Shown piece after piece: positions 1 through 9,242 of a DNA stretch of 64,000 nucleotides (positions are counted from its first letter, which is position 1; the number at the start of each line of letters is the position of its first letter). Source of the stretch: a virus; the IMG/VR virus record IMGVR_UViG_3300046321_000098, positions 1-64,000 of that record. One strand, given 5' to 3'. The position numbers were made by a program, and so were the translations under genes. Under the pieces are notes generated by a model. That model made no database searches. It saw nothing but the letters and a program-made list of their open reading frames with translations, and was not told the DNA's origin.

Positions 1-1311
1 CCTCGAACAAGGGGTGTGATATTCCGTAAGACAACAAAACAACTTAGTAACAGTGGCGGTCTTTTTGATGCAGCTATCCAACTATATAAAAAAGTTGACC
101 CAAATTTAAAGATTAGAAACCGTGACTTAGAGATCATATTCAGTTCTGGTGCTACACTTAAATTTGCATATCTGGATAATCCCTCTGATAAGTACAATTG
201 GCAGGGCGCAGAGCTGAACTTTCTTGGTTTTGACGAAATTCAGCAGCTTTCCAGAGCTAACGTAGTCTATCTTTTCAGTAGATTACGGTCAACATCTGTG
301 GACTTCAAGAAGCAAATCTTTGCTACAGGCAACCCTGACTACGATTCATTCATTCGTGAATGGGTTGAATACTCTTTAGACGAAAGAGGTATTCCTATCT
401 TGAAGGACGAATATCCTAATAGATACTTTGTTCAGGTATCAGGTGGTGGAATGGAGTGGTCAGATTCAAGAGAAGAGTTGGAGAAGATACACGGTGAAGG
501 CGGTGAGTCAGGTATTATGAGCTTCAAGTTTGTACCTGGGAATATATACAGTAATCCTGTATTAATGAAGAATGACCCCAGCTATATCTCTAAGTTAAAA
601 GCTCTTCCCTTGGTAGAAAAAGAGCGTCTACTTTATGGCTCTTGGTACGCACGAGAAAGTGCATCAGGTTATTGGAAAGAACACTGGACGACCGAAGTTC
701 TTTATCCACCAGCTAGGGTCTTAAAACGAGTTCGTTGTTGGGATTTGTCTTTCACAAAACCAAATGAATCGAGTTCAAAGAACCCTGACTACACAGCGGG
801 TGTACTGATGTCAAAAGACACAAAAGCACTGTACACCGTTGAGGATGTTGTCCGTATCCGAGACAGAGCGCACGTTGTTGAGGAGCTTATTCTTAACACA
901 GCAAAAGCAGACGGTAACAACGTAATTGTCGGGTTACCGCTCGACCCCGCTGGTGGTGGAGCTTATGCAAAAGGCTTACAGAAACGCCTACTTGAAGCTG
1001 GTTTCATCTGCAGATTGGTTAAACCTGTGAAAGCGAAGGTTCAACGTTTCGCACCGTTCGCAGCAGTAGCAGAGGGCGGTTTTGTGAGTATTGTAAAGGG
1101 TGATTGGAACTCGGAATATCACCGTGAACTAGAAACATTTGATGGTTCTAATAAATTTAAGGACGATCAAGCCGATGCCTCTAGTGATTGTTTTGCTTTG
1201 TTAAACAAGCAACAAAACCTCCCCTCCTTCCAACTCCCCAACCTAACCCAATCCACCCAATTCGGCTTCCAATCTTCACAAATCCCATCCGACCTAGTAA
1301 CACCCCTCTAG
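1..1311 (+). CDS. terL: Terminase large subunit (5' end cut by window edge)
   Basis: Motor ATPase and nuclease that packages DNA into the procapsid. The frame is open from base 1, so the GTG at 16 is only an internal codon; the Walker A part lies outside the window. Visible motifs: Walker B-like LNFLGFDE followed by IQQL in the ATPase domain, then the C-terminal RNase H-like nuclease with the acidic motifs CWDLSF, DPAGGG and DDQADA. The portal gene follows 23 nt later, the usual order. The last 40 residues are rich in Pro, Gln and Ser and probably disordered. The family call is strong; the missing N-terminus cannot be judged. Confidence 0.93.
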   Translation, partial: PRTRGVIFRKTTKQLSNSGGLFDAAIQLYKKVDPNLKIRNRDLEIIFSSGATLKFAYLDNPSDKYNWQGAELNFLGFDEIQQLSRANVVYLFSRLRSTSVDFKKQIFATGNPDYDSFIREWVEYSLDERGIPILKDEYPNRYFVQVSGGGMEWSDSREELEKIHGEGGESGIMSFKFVPGNIYSNPVLMKNDPSYISKLKALPLVEKERLLYGSWYARESASGYWKEHWTTEVLYPPARVLKRVRCWDLSFTKPNESSSKNPDYTAGVLMSKDTKALYTVEDVVRIRDRAHVVEELILNTAKADGNNVIVGLPLDPAGGGAYAKGLQKRLLEAGFICRLVKPVKAKVQRFAPFAAVAEGGFVSIVKGDWNSEYHRELETFDGSNKFKDDQADASSDCFALLNKQQNLPSFQLPNLTQSTQFGFQSSQIPSDLVTPL

Positions 1312-1334
1312 GCTTAAAACATTCAGGTTATTAA

Positions 1335-2795
1335 ATGACAAGAAAACAAATAAAAAAAGCTCAATCATCATTAGATAAACCTGAACCGTTTCAACTAGGT
1401 GAGATGGGAATATCTGGTGCTCCAATCTTTGCAGGCATTCCAGCCAACGAGATTAAGCGAGAGCTGAATTTTCCTACTAACTTGACAACGTTTAAAAAGA
1501 TGATGTTGCATCCAGCAGTGAATGCAAGTATGTCATTGCATAAATCAATGTTAAGCAAGGCAACCTTCCGTGTCTTACCTTGCAAGAATCCTACAGCAAA
1601 AGAGAAGTTCCAAGCTAAGAAGATTGAAGAAATGCTTACTGACATGGATACACCTTTGGAGGATGTTGTTTCCTCCAGCTTGTCAGCATTGGAATATGGT
1701 TTCGCCCCACTTGAAAAAGTGTTTCGCTTACGGGAAAAAGCCTTTGGGTCTAAATACAGTGATGGATTGATTGGTGTCAAAAAGTTAGCCTTACGACACC
1801 AAGAGTCAATTGACACCTTCATCTTCGATGATGAAGGTAACGAAGTCCTCGGTTTGAAACAAAGCTTGACGAATGTAAATGACCCAATGGGGCGTTACAC
1901 TAAATGTGCCAAGGGTGACATTGTGTTACCCCGTGAGAAGTTCATGCTTTTTACCGTAGGTAACGACAAGAGTAATCCTTATGGAACTAGCCCTTTGAGG
2001 AATGTTTTTTTACCGTGGAAGTATTTGCAAGCGATTGAGGAACTTGAGGCAAGTGGCATTGCCAAGGATCTAGCTGGACTACCTTTTATTCGCATCCCTG
2101 CTCAAATGATGTCAGCCGATGCAAGTACAGAGCAGAAGCTTGCTTTTGAGCAATTCAAAGCAATCGGACGTAATCTACAAAACAACGCACAAGCTTGTGT
2201 AATCTTACCAAGTGATTGTGACCCTGATACACGTCAACCTTTGTTCAGTTTAGAGTTACTGGAAAACGTATCAAAGAAGAGTTTCAACACTACCGATGTG
2301 AAGTCCTACTACCGTGAGATGATTTTCATTGGGTTGAGTGCTGATTTGTTGCTGATGGGAAACACAACCACAGGTTCATTTGCATTGGGTGCAATTAAGC
2401 AATCCTTGACAGGTGCAACCGTCGAAGGCTACCTCAAAAACATTGTTCAAACATTCAACCTTGATTTGATTAAACACTTGTACGAGTTGAACAGCTGGGA
2501 TGTCAGCCGCATGTGCGAACTGGATTTTGAGGGGTTCGAAGATGTGGATTTAGACTCCTTTAGTAAGTCAATCCAACGAATTGGGTCTGTAGGTTATCTC
2601 CCACGTACACTAGATGTCGTCAACGACATTCTAAGAAAGCACGGATTAGACGCACTGCCAGAAGGTACTGAACTGGATGATATTTTACCAGAGAAAACAT
2701 CGAAAGCCTCAGAAGGCATGAAAACTGCTGCTGACGGTACAGCCAATGAAGTTACTGGTAAAGACTCTGCTAGTTTGAATACCGAGAATAGTTGA
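1335..2795 (+). CDS. Portal protein
   Basis: A 486-residue protein directly after the terminase, fitting the dodecameric portal ring at the DNA entry vertex. The sequence resembles the DUF935/Mu gp29-like portal group: an N-terminal AGIPANEIKRE segment, a central region with ALEYGF and KFMLFTVGND, and a long helical C-terminal part. The start is ATG after a weak purine-rich leader. The last ~35 residues are rich in Ser, Thr and Glu and look flexible. The -35 box of the next promoter overlaps the stop codon. Size and position make portal the best call; subfamily is uncertain. Confidence 0.85.
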   Translation: MTRKQIKKAQSSLDKPEPFQLGEMGISGAPIFAGIPANEIKRELNFPTNLTTFKKMMLHPAVNASMSLHKSMLSKATFRVLPCKNPTAKEKFQAKKIEEMLTDMDTPLEDVVSSSLSALEYGFAPLEKVFRLREKAFGSKYSDGLIGVKKLALRHQESIDTFIFDDEGNEVLGLKQSLTNVNDPMGRYTKCAKGDIVLPREKFMLFTVGNDKSNPYGTSPLRNVFLPWKYLQAIEELEASGIAKDLAGLPFIRIPAQMMSADASTEQKLAFEQFKAIGRNLQNNAQACVILPSDCDPDTRQPLFSLELLENVSKKSFNTTDVKSYYREMIFIGLSADLLLMGNTTTGSFALGAIKQSLTGATVEGYLKNIVQTFNLDLIKHLYELNSWDVSRMCELDFEGFEDVDLDSFSKSIQRIGSVGYLPRTLDVVNDILRKHGLDALPEGTELDDILPEKTSKASEGMKTAADGTANEVTGKDSASLNTENS

Positions 2796-2820
2796 TATTT
2801 GTAACATTTCGTGTTACAAT
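2792..2820 (+). promoter_or_regulatory. Sigma70-like promoter with internal dyad (late promoter type)
   Basis: TTGATA at 2792-2797, a 17-nt spacer and TACAAT at 2815-2820 preceded by TGT, an extended -10 layout. An inverted repeat, TTGTAACA and TGTTACAA with 5 nt between, spans 2799-2819, so its right arm coincides with the -10. The same layout recurs at 9192-9220 and 16498-16526. The -35 overlaps the portal stop codon. It would drive the RNA element, the HNH gene and the virion genes downstream. Confidence 0.7.
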
Positions 2821-2828
2821 TGTAGATT

Positions 2829-2896
2829 GACAACGGCTAGGGTCATTCCCGAAAAGAAGATTAGTTACCTTCCTGCCTGTTGTTTTATTAGTAACT
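2829..2896 (+). ncRNA. Structured leader RNA, copy 1 (three-way junction plus pseudoknot)
   Basis: Hand folding gives P1 (2830-2837 with 2875-2877 and 2879-2883, one bulged T at 2878), P2 (GGG 2840-2842 with CCC 2848-2850), P3 (GAAG 2856-2859 with CTTC 2869-2872), and a 6-bp pseudoknot between the P3 loop (AGTTAC, 2863-2868) and GTAACT at 2891-2896. P1 is followed by TTTTATT. The copy at 14288-14359 keeps the same fold with compensatory changes. It lies between a promoter and the HNH gene at 2917. Function unknown; not a class I recognise. Confidence 0.7.
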
Positions 2897-2916
2897 TCCA
2901 TTAACTAAGGAATACA

Positions 2917-3510
2917 ATGACAAAGATACTTAAGAAATATGAGTTAAATAGGGAGTATGTAGTTCAGATATTAGAGTATGAACCACAAACTGGTGAATTT
3001 TTCTGGCTAGTACCCAAGGCAATGAGAGTTAACATTGGAGACTTAGCGGGTAACTATCGTAAGCAAAGTGGATATGTAACAATTAGTATTGATAATGTAG
3101 ACTACAAAGCGCATCACTTAGTCTGGTTGTACCATTATGGAGTTTTCCCTGTACTAGAGATTGACCACATAGACGGTAATCGAGCGAATAATAGGGTGGA
3201 TAATCTAAGAGAGGTCACATCCTCTACCAACGCAATGAATCGTAAAATGAGGGAAGATTGTTCATCAGGGGTCACTGGGGTAAGCCTGAGAAGAGGAAAA
3301 GGGAGAAACGGGAATCCATATCACGCATGGGTGGCGTTCTGGTGTGATTCAGACGGTAAACAGCGGTTTAAGAATTTTGCTGTAATCAAATACGGGTTTG
3401 ATACCGCCAAGCAAATGGCAATATCCTACAGAGAAGCACGTATACGTGAACTAAACACAGCAGGCGCTGATTACACAGAAAGACATGGAAAGCAATGTTC
3501 ACAGCATTAA
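2917..3510 (+). CDS. Free-standing HNH homing endonuclease
   Basis: 197 residues. The N-terminal part reads LEYEPQTGEFFW, then the HNH core with HHLVW and IDHIDGNRANNR followed by NLREVT, typical of phage HNH_3-type enzymes; the C-terminal half looks like an AP2-like DNA-binding module. Such enzymes nick or cut cognate alleles lacking the gene. It sits between the portal gene and the next virion gene, and its end overlaps the next start (3495). The same enzyme type occurs at 17504, 33613, 43349 and 54596. It is preceded by a promoter and a structured RNA. Confidence 0.92.
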   Translation: MTKILKKYELNREYVVQILEYEPQTGEFFWLVPKAMRVNIGDLAGNYRKQSGYVTISIDNVDYKAHHLVWLYHYGVFPVLEIDHIDGNRANNRVDNLREVTSSTNAMNRKMREDCSSGVTGVSLRRGKGRNGNPYHAWVAFWCDSDGKQRFKNFAVIKYGFDTAKQMAISYREARIRELNTAGADYTERHGKQCSQH

Positions 3511-4148
3511 ACACTCTCCCCTCATTAGAGGGGAAACCTAGAGACATTCGTGTACTCTTTGCAGACACAGCTAATACAGCCTTAAATTCAGGACGCTCGG
3601 AAGATGAAGCAATTTTTAAGGGTTTAGCTGTCGTAAAGCAAGCAGAGCAGTTCAGTATTAAAAAATACACCAGACCTGTTATCCCTTTGCACTTACAAGC
3701 AATACTAGACCTCAAGAATGCTCCTAAACCCTCTAAAGAAGAGCTACAAGAGCTTGAAAAAGCAAATGAACCTGTAAGTAGCTTACAAGCTGGAAAAGAG
3801 ATTGTTAGTGCTGAATTTGACTATCAAGGACGTTTAACATTAAAGTTCAAGGATGGTAAGAAAATCATCAGCAATGTTGCCCCTGTTACAGCGGTGCAGA
3901 ACACAGTTGTTGTTACAGCCTCAGGTGGCACGGGAACAATCAGTACTGAAACAGAGGGACTTGATGAGCTTACCTACAGCGGAGAGGATTTACAAAGAGT
4001 GGACTACGCAGATGGTACATATAAGCTCTTGTATTGGACGAATGGCGTCTTGGAGTATGTAGACCACTTCCAAACAGACCAAACAGTTCGTAAGACTCTT
4101 AACTACACACTTGGGGTATTGACCTCGGTTTTAACAGAAATATTATAA
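3495..4148 (+). CDS. Virion-module protein of unknown function (possible ChaB-like N-terminus)
   Basis: 217 residues. The N-terminus (LNTLPSLEGKPRDIR, then LFADTANTALN and AIFKGLAVVKQ) resembles the ChaB-like segment found in some phage head-region proteins; the rest is beta-rich with GRLTLKFKDGK and Thr/Ser-rich stretches. Its ATG lies inside the end of the HNH gene, so the endonuclease insertion either supplied or displaced its ribosome binding site. The next gene starts 2 nt after its stop, suggesting coupling. Function is not known; the ChaB link is a weak pattern match. Confidence 0.6.
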   Translation: MFTALNTLPSLEGKPRDIRVLFADTANTALNSGRSEDEAIFKGLAVVKQAEQFSIKKYTRPVIPLHLQAILDLKNAPKPSKEELQELEKANEPVSSLQAGKEIVSAEFDYQGRLTLKFKDGKKIISNVAPVTAVQNTVVVTASGGTGTISTETEGLDELTYSGEDLQRVDYADGTYKLLYWTNGVLEYVDHFQTDQTVRKTLNYTLGVLTSVLTEIL

Positions 4149-4149
4149 A

Positions 4150-6744
4150 ATGACAGCATATACTCTAGCAGCTAACGCAAATTTGAGACAGGTGGGTACT
4201 GCAGGTGTATGGGGTGTGGTAACTGCGAGAACTGGCGGTGATACAGTAGATAGTAATGGATTCAATTTAACAATAGACCAAGACACAAGGTACGGTTTTA
4301 GTGGTACAACTTCTACAAGTTTTGGCTCTATAACCATTAACGCAAACAAAGGTGGTCAATTAAATATTGATGCTAGGTTTGTTCGTATGATACCGTTTAC
4401 AGGTGGCTCTGGGACAATTACTGCAGGTACGACAATTACTTGCGGCTCAGGTACTGGGGCAGTCATTGGGTTATATTCCTCATTAACAACTGCTCCAGTG
4501 TTAACAGGAGTGGCATCAGGTTGGATTAAAGTAACCGCTTGGAACGGTATATCTTTTCCTACCAGTGGTACATTTACTCAGGCAGGTTATACATTCACAA
4601 TCTCAGGTGCAAGCATTGTAGGGTTTATTGAGGTGGTGGGAGATGAAGCTGGGACGATTGTAGCAAATCGATTAGGTTCAGTGAACATCACAGGGGAGTG
4701 GTTTGAGGTTGGCACAACATCAGGCTCCTCTGCTACGACTTACCAGCTTCCCACCAATGGTGCTATTCAATACTACCCATCATTATGGGTGGAGACAGGT
4801 GTAGGTACAGGTGTATATGAATCTTATCCGAACTCTGGCTCTTTGGTTGCAGCAAGTTCTACACCAACAGACGCAGTACGTGGTAAGTTCTGCTGGACAA
4901 CTACAGCAGGGGTGCTACGATTCGGCTCAGACGGAACAAACACTGTAGGTTATCTCCCACCAGCAGGGTTAAAAATCCGCTTACCAAATATCCTTTTAAA
5001 CAATTGCACCACGGCAGCAAGGACTGCAAATGTCTTACCAAACGCTACCTTAGCAACAAGGTACGATTTTACCTGTACTGGCGGTGGCGTTGTAAACATC
5101 AACAAAGCTAACTGTAACTGGTATCCAAGTTTTAACCAAGCATTTTCTGTAAATCTTAGCTACACAGGCATCGCAGAGCAACTACTTGTTTCTGAGATTG
5201 CTCAACCTTGCATTTGGGATAATGTTGCTGTGGGACAATCCGCAGCACAGGCTCAAATTGCTTTATCCATGTCCTTGTGCTTTGCAGGTGGAACAATTAG
5301 TAATTGTAATTTTACTCGTGCAACTCAGGCTACAGCTCTGGCTGTACGGACACTTACAGATATTTCAGATTTTGTGTTCACTGGGAATCGTTGGAGGTCT
5401 AGGGTTCTTCGTGCTGCTGCGAATACAATGATGGCAACTGATACTAGGGTTGCAGATTGTACGTTCACAAATGAAGTGACTATGGGGCAGATTAACCTTG
5501 TGACCTGTACTAATGTAACGTACACAAACCGCGTTTACTATGACCAACTTATAGCAACTACAGCAACCAATCCTTTAAGTGCTTGGGCTTTGTCTTCAAA
5601 CTGCGTAAATATTAAATTAGATGGTTTAACTTTTGGAGGGTTGACAAATGCTCACCCTTACACAGCTATCCTAAGTATTGCTGCTGCAGGGTGTACAGGT
5701 ATTAAATTAAGAAACATCGGCACAAGCCTTGTGCCGTTGAGTCTAGGTTCTGCAAATGCAACAGGTTTGATATACACCCTTGCCGCTGGTGCTGCTGCCT
5801 CTGATGTTAAAGTACAAAGGGTTTACTGCTCGAACACTAGAATAGGTGTTATGACAGGAGACAACTCCAGTACACGAGTGGTGGAAGAGAGTGTTTTTGG
5901 GGACTATGCTAATGCAGCTGTTGTTGCCGCTGTTTTAAACTACACTAGAAAAGGTAGAGGCGGTACGATAGCTGTTACAGCACAAACTGCTATTTACGGT
6001 ACACATTGGTACGACTGCTACACAAGCACAACAGCAGGACGTATTGGTTTAATGATGAATGAGGCAACATCATTAACCTCGTCTCAGATTACTTTGACAA
6101 ACGGTGCAGCGTTTACTTCAACAGGTGGTTTGTACATGCCAACAATAGGTATGACAGCCCTCTTTGAGATACCTTATTACCTAATTGGTCATACTGGGTT
6201 TCAGAACTCACCTGCTATTATGGCAGGGGGTACATCTACTAACTACACGTATGGTTTTCAGATAGATAAGAATGACGGTGCTGGTTGGAGTACATTAACT
6301 TCTGGTTCTACGACTACAACTCTTGCAACTGCTTTAAATGCTTTAACAGGTATTAATGCATTACTGGGGTTTAAGCTGAGAATCAAGATTACAACTACAG
6401 TTGCAAACACTACAGCTATAACCTCATTCTATTTACTCACCAGCTCAACTACAACAACTCAGGGTTATCAGTATCCATTAGAGACTAATACTTTCACCTT
6501 GACTGGGTTAGTATCAGGGTCAGATATTGTGATAAAGACAAGTGATACAAACACAGCATTGGTTAACGTAGACCAGAACCTGACAGACTCTTACGGCTAT
6601 GTTTATACTTTCACTCCGAGTACTTATGTGGATATAAAAGTGATAAAAGCTGGTTATATCCCTTATCAAGTCTATGACTACCTTCTCAGTAGTGCCGATG
6701 CTTCACTACCTATCGCTCAAGTTATAGACAGGAATTATGTATGA
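4150..6744 (+). CDS. Large beta-rich adhesin/fibre-like virion protein
   Basis: 864 residues dominated by Thr, Ser, Gly, Ala and Asn with many short beta repeats, as in beta-helix spikes and fibres. No catalytic motif is evident. It starts 2 nt after the previous stop with no clear Shine-Dalgarno sequence, so translation is probably coupled. Its place between portal and prohead protease is unusual for a tail spike and would suit a head- or neck-attached fibre. The next small gene overlaps by ATGA. It is likely a structural protein; the exact location in the virion is inference. Confidence 0.6.
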   Translation: MTAYTLAANANLRQVGTAGVWGVVTARTGGDTVDSNGFNLTIDQDTRYGFSGTTSTSFGSITINANKGGQLNIDARFVRMIPFTGGSGTITAGTTITCGSGTGAVIGLYSSLTTAPVLTGVASGWIKVTAWNGISFPTSGTFTQAGYTFTISGASIVGFIEVVGDEAGTIVANRLGSVNITGEWFEVGTTSGSSATTYQLPTNGAIQYYPSLWVETGVGTGVYESYPNSGSLVAASSTPTDAVRGKFCWTTTAGVLRFGSDGTNTVGYLPPAGLKIRLPNILLNNCTTAARTANVLPNATLATRYDFTCTGGGVVNINKANCNWYPSFNQAFSVNLSYTGIAEQLLVSEIAQPCIWDNVAVGQSAAQAQIALSMSLCFAGGTISNCNFTRATQATALAVRTLTDISDFVFTGNRWRSRVLRAAANTMMATDTRVADCTFTNEVTMGQINLVTCTNVTYTNRVYYDQLIATTATNPLSAWALSSNCVNIKLDGLTFGGLTNAHPYTAILSIAAAGCTGIKLRNIGTSLVPLSLGSANATGLIYTLAAGAAASDVKVQRVYCSNTRIGVMTGDNSSTRVVEESVFGDYANAAVVAAVLNYTRKGRGGTIAVTAQTAIYGTHWYDCYTSTTAGRIGLMMNEATSLTSSQITLTNGAAFTSTGGLYMPTIGMTALFEIPYYLIGHTGFQNSPAIMAGGTSTNYTYGFQIDKNDGAGWSTLTSGSTTTTLATALNALTGINALLGFKLRIKITTTVANTTAITSFYLLTSSTTTTQGYQYPLETNTFTLTGLVSGSDIVIKTSDTNTALVNVDQNLTDSYGYVYTFTPSTYVDIKVIKAGYIPYQVYDYLLSSADASLPIAQVIDRNYV

Positions 6745-6941
6745 AATCACCTCCTAAAATTACACTCCGTATAACGGACTCTACTGATGGTAAAAATATC
6801 GGATATGAGTTTGTTTTCTTAACAAATCAGATTGTCTTTGGAGATGGTGTAACCATTGACTTTGATAAAACAATTCCCTTGACGGACGGTATCCGTTTTG
6901 CATCTAGTTCTTATATCATCGACACTATACAGGTAAAATAA
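6741..6941 (+). CDS. Small beta-strand protein, unknown
   Basis: 66 residues starting in an ATGA overlap with the large fibre-like gene. The sequence alternates hydrophobic and polar residues (ITLRITDS, GYEFVFLT) with no Cys, signal peptide or membrane segment. The next gene starts 2 nt after its stop. It probably belongs to the same virion substructure, perhaps as a small partner or chaperone of the fibre-like protein. No family recognised. Confidence 0.6.
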   Translation: MKSPPKITLRITDSTDGKNIGYEFVFLTNQIVFGDGVTIDFDKTIPLTDGIRFASSSYIIDTIQVK

Positions 6942-6942
6942 A

Positions 6943-8619
6943 ATGGCAAAAATCACAAACCGCGCTCAACTAAATATAGGTACAGAGCTAACAGTAGATG
7001 TAGGTACTAGGACTATTACATTAAATGTTGCAGGTAACCTTGTAGCAAAAGATGGTGTATCTTGGCAAGCACTTTATTCTAAGTTAATTCAACTTTGGGA
7101 ATCCTCTGCATATAATGAACACCCTTTTCCGTTCTATACAATTGACGCTCTGTCAGGTCAGTTTAATATAGGTTTTGATGGTACTAGATACAACAACTGG
7201 GTATTTGGTGGAACTTTGGCTACAGGTACACGTCTGTATCTGCGTGATGGTGGTTGGAATGAGTACACCCCCACAGGTGCAGGTGCTGACGGTACGGCGG
7301 CAGCGGGATCGATTTCAAGCACCTTTGCAGGTGTAGTGTCCCTAGGTTCTGTTTCAACCGCTGCACAACTTTATTATCAAAAAGTAGCGGCAGGTGCTGC
7401 GATTGACTTTACTTACACAGATGCTGCTAACTTAGGTGTGCAAGTTTATGGTGACGCTGCAAACGGTAACTTCACTAATAACACTTACATGAAGGGTTAT
7501 TGCCGTATTTACGCTAAGAAGTACACTGACTCTGTTTTAGCGGATACAGGTAAGACAGGTACTGGTGCATATCTTGTTAATTTGTTGCTATCTAACTCTG
7601 ACGACTTAGACATTGTTAACACCGATACGGACGTTATTACAACACCTATTACACCCTATAATAAGATGCGTATCAACTATTTCTCTGGTGCTTTCCAGAA
7701 GGACGTTGACCTTGTGGGTACGCCTCGTAGTTTTGGTATTGTCGTGGATGTAGGCACTCACTCAGGTATTGATGGTTCTGGCACTTCTGGTGCACCTGTA
7801 TTTACTTCCACAGTAGGAGGTATCACAGGTGCAAATTTCACAGGTGGTACACTACGCATTCACACCGGCGCTGCGAAAGGTCTGTATACGATTAGTGGTT
7901 CTCCTACAAGTACAGTGGTAACTTTAACAACTAACTTATTAGGTGCTGCCTCTGGAGCAAGTTTTACGCTTTCACCTGCTACACCTGTTACAGCAACACT
8001 GAAGCAAGTTTACACATTCGTACAAGCCAAGTTACGTCAAGCTACTACAATTAATAATGTCAACGGTGGTACTTCCGTAATCGGTAAAACAGCTTCGTTG
8101 CTGATGAACTGGACAGCTAAACTTGTTTGTGGATTTTATGCCCCAACAAACCCCGCTGGAGGTGGCACAGGTGTAATTGTTGAAGGTCTAGCAGATGCAG
8201 ATATTAATACAATTCAGTTCTTCGATAATTCCGCAGCTCAACGTGAGTACCCTTTTGCTTCTGCAGGTACACTAGATTTCTCTGCTAATTTAGTAGGTGG
8301 CTGGTACGTATTGTATTATTCCGATTTATCTTCTACGAACGACTGGGGTACTACCAACGCTGTTATTGTTAAAAACAAAGCAGGAGTAGATATTGCGGGG
8401 ACAGTTGGTGCAGCGTCTATACCTTTCAATTATGACTACACCAATGACACAGCAGGTGGATTACGCACAGGAAGTACAGACACTGCTGTTACCCTAGTAG
8501 CAGGTAAGTCTGGTTCTGCTAAACCTGTTGTTGTGGCAACATCTCCTAGTGGTGGTTTAACTGCCTCAAAAGGAATTAAAATTGCAGCAGTTGCCGAAAC
8601 TGACCGAGCCTACGCATAA
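6943..8619 (+). CDS. Beta-rich virion protein
   Basis: 558 residues, Gly/Ala/Thr/Ser-rich with an Ig-like or jelly-roll flavour (SGAPVFTSTVGG, TGANFTGGTLRIH). The N-terminal ~80 residues (WQALYSKLIQLWESS) are the least repetitive and may anchor it to the particle. No enzyme motif is seen. It lies in a tight run of four structural-type genes from 3495 to 9114 that ends before a promoter. A head- or neck-associated minor structural protein is the best guess. Confidence 0.6.
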   Translation: MAKITNRAQLNIGTELTVDVGTRTITLNVAGNLVAKDGVSWQALYSKLIQLWESSAYNEHPFPFYTIDALSGQFNIGFDGTRYNNWVFGGTLATGTRLYLRDGGWNEYTPTGAGADGTAAAGSISSTFAGVVSLGSVSTAAQLYYQKVAAGAAIDFTYTDAANLGVQVYGDAANGNFTNNTYMKGYCRIYAKKYTDSVLADTGKTGTGAYLVNLLLSNSDDLDIVNTDTDVITTPITPYNKMRINYFSGAFQKDVDLVGTPRSFGIVVDVGTHSGIDGSGTSGAPVFTSTVGGITGANFTGGTLRIHTGAAKGLYTISGSPTSTVVTLTTNLLGAASGASFTLSPATPVTATLKQVYTFVQAKLRQATTINNVNGGTSVIGKTASLLMNWTAKLVCGFYAPTNPAGGGTGVIVEGLADADINTIQFFDNSAAQREYPFASAGTLDFSANLVGGWYVLYYSDLSSTNDWGTTNAVIVKNKAGVDIAGTVGAASIPFNYDYTNDTAGGLRTGSTDTAVTLVAGKSGSAKPVVVATSPSGGLTASKGIKIAAVAETDRAYA

Positions 8620-8631
8620 TGGAGTAAATTA

Positions 8632-9114
8632 ATGGCATTAACAATCGACCCTGCTACAAAAAGATTTGTACTGGATAGCAACAATGTCACAGTTCAAAGC
8701 ATATACTCAGCTTGGGTTGATTGGCTAGCTGTCGGGGACAATAGTAAATATTTACCTGCTTTTTCTACTGTAGGTGGTGACACTTTAGGAGGGGGGTTGT
8801 CAATACCTCCTTATTACTTTTTAATAAATGGCTGGCGTGTTCGCCCAATGGAAGCTAATCAGACACTGGTTCTTACGGGTAACCTGTTTGTGGATGGTGG
8901 TGGTGATCCCATTGTACCAACACTCGGTGTATTCAATGTTTTGGTGAAGTCCGTTGTTCCTGTCCAAGCTCAAGGTATCTCTACTGGTGGTGCAGCAGAC
9001 CCTGCAGTTGTAGCACAAGCAGTACGTGACGCTCTAGCTGTTGAACTAGCAAGAATAGATAAAAAGATTTCATCAAGAGCCACTGCTGCTGATATTGTGG
9101 CACTATCTAGGTAG
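8632..9114 (+). CDS. Minor virion protein, unknown
   Basis: 160 residues beginning MALTIDPATKRF. It has a beta-rich N-terminal domain (SIYSAWVDWL, INGWRVRP) and a short C-terminal helix with alternating charges (RIDKKISSRA) that could be a trimerisation or docking helix. A ribosome binding site (GGAGTAAATT) precedes the ATG. It resembles small structural proteins seen with beta-rich virion proteins in other phages, but I cannot assign a name. Confidence 0.6.
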   Translation: MALTIDPATKRFVLDSNNVTVQSIYSAWVDWLAVGDNSKYLPAFSTVGGDTLGGGLSIPPYYFLINGWRVRPMEANQTLVLTGNLFVDGGGDPIVPTLGVFNVLVKSVVPVQAQGISTGGAADPAVVAQAVRDALAVELARIDKKISSRATAADIVALSR

Positions 9115-9191
9115 TAATTGAATATAAATATCTGATATAACATAAAATAGTGATAAAGTCCAGAATTATTTTAATAATACTTACTTTTCCC

Positions 9192-9220
9192 TTGATTTTT
9201 ATGTAACAATATGTTATAAT
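9192..9220 (+). promoter_or_regulatory. Promoter for the head gene cluster
   Basis: TTGATT at 9192-9197, a 17-nt spacer and TATAAT at 9215-9220 preceded by TGT (extended -10). TGTAACA at 9202-9208 forms an imperfect dyad with TGTTATA at 9212-9218. It lies in the 128-nt gap before the protease gene (ATG 9243). Layout matches 2792-2820 and 16498-16526. Confidence 0.75.
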
Positions 9221-9242
9221 TGAATATAAGTACAGGAAAATA

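Noticed and set aside
1391-1822. Minus-strand open frame of 143 codons inside the portal gene
   Set aside because: Shadow of a well-supported portal coding frame; no leader or protein-like features.
2829-2896. Hammerhead or other self-cleaving ribozyme
   Set aside because: GAAA between P2 and P3 recalls the hammerhead core, but the CUGANGA strand and cleavage triplet are absent.
2829-2896. HEARO/omega RNA of an IscB-type system
   Set aside because: Too short, and the adjacent HNH protein lacks RuvC and other IscB domains.
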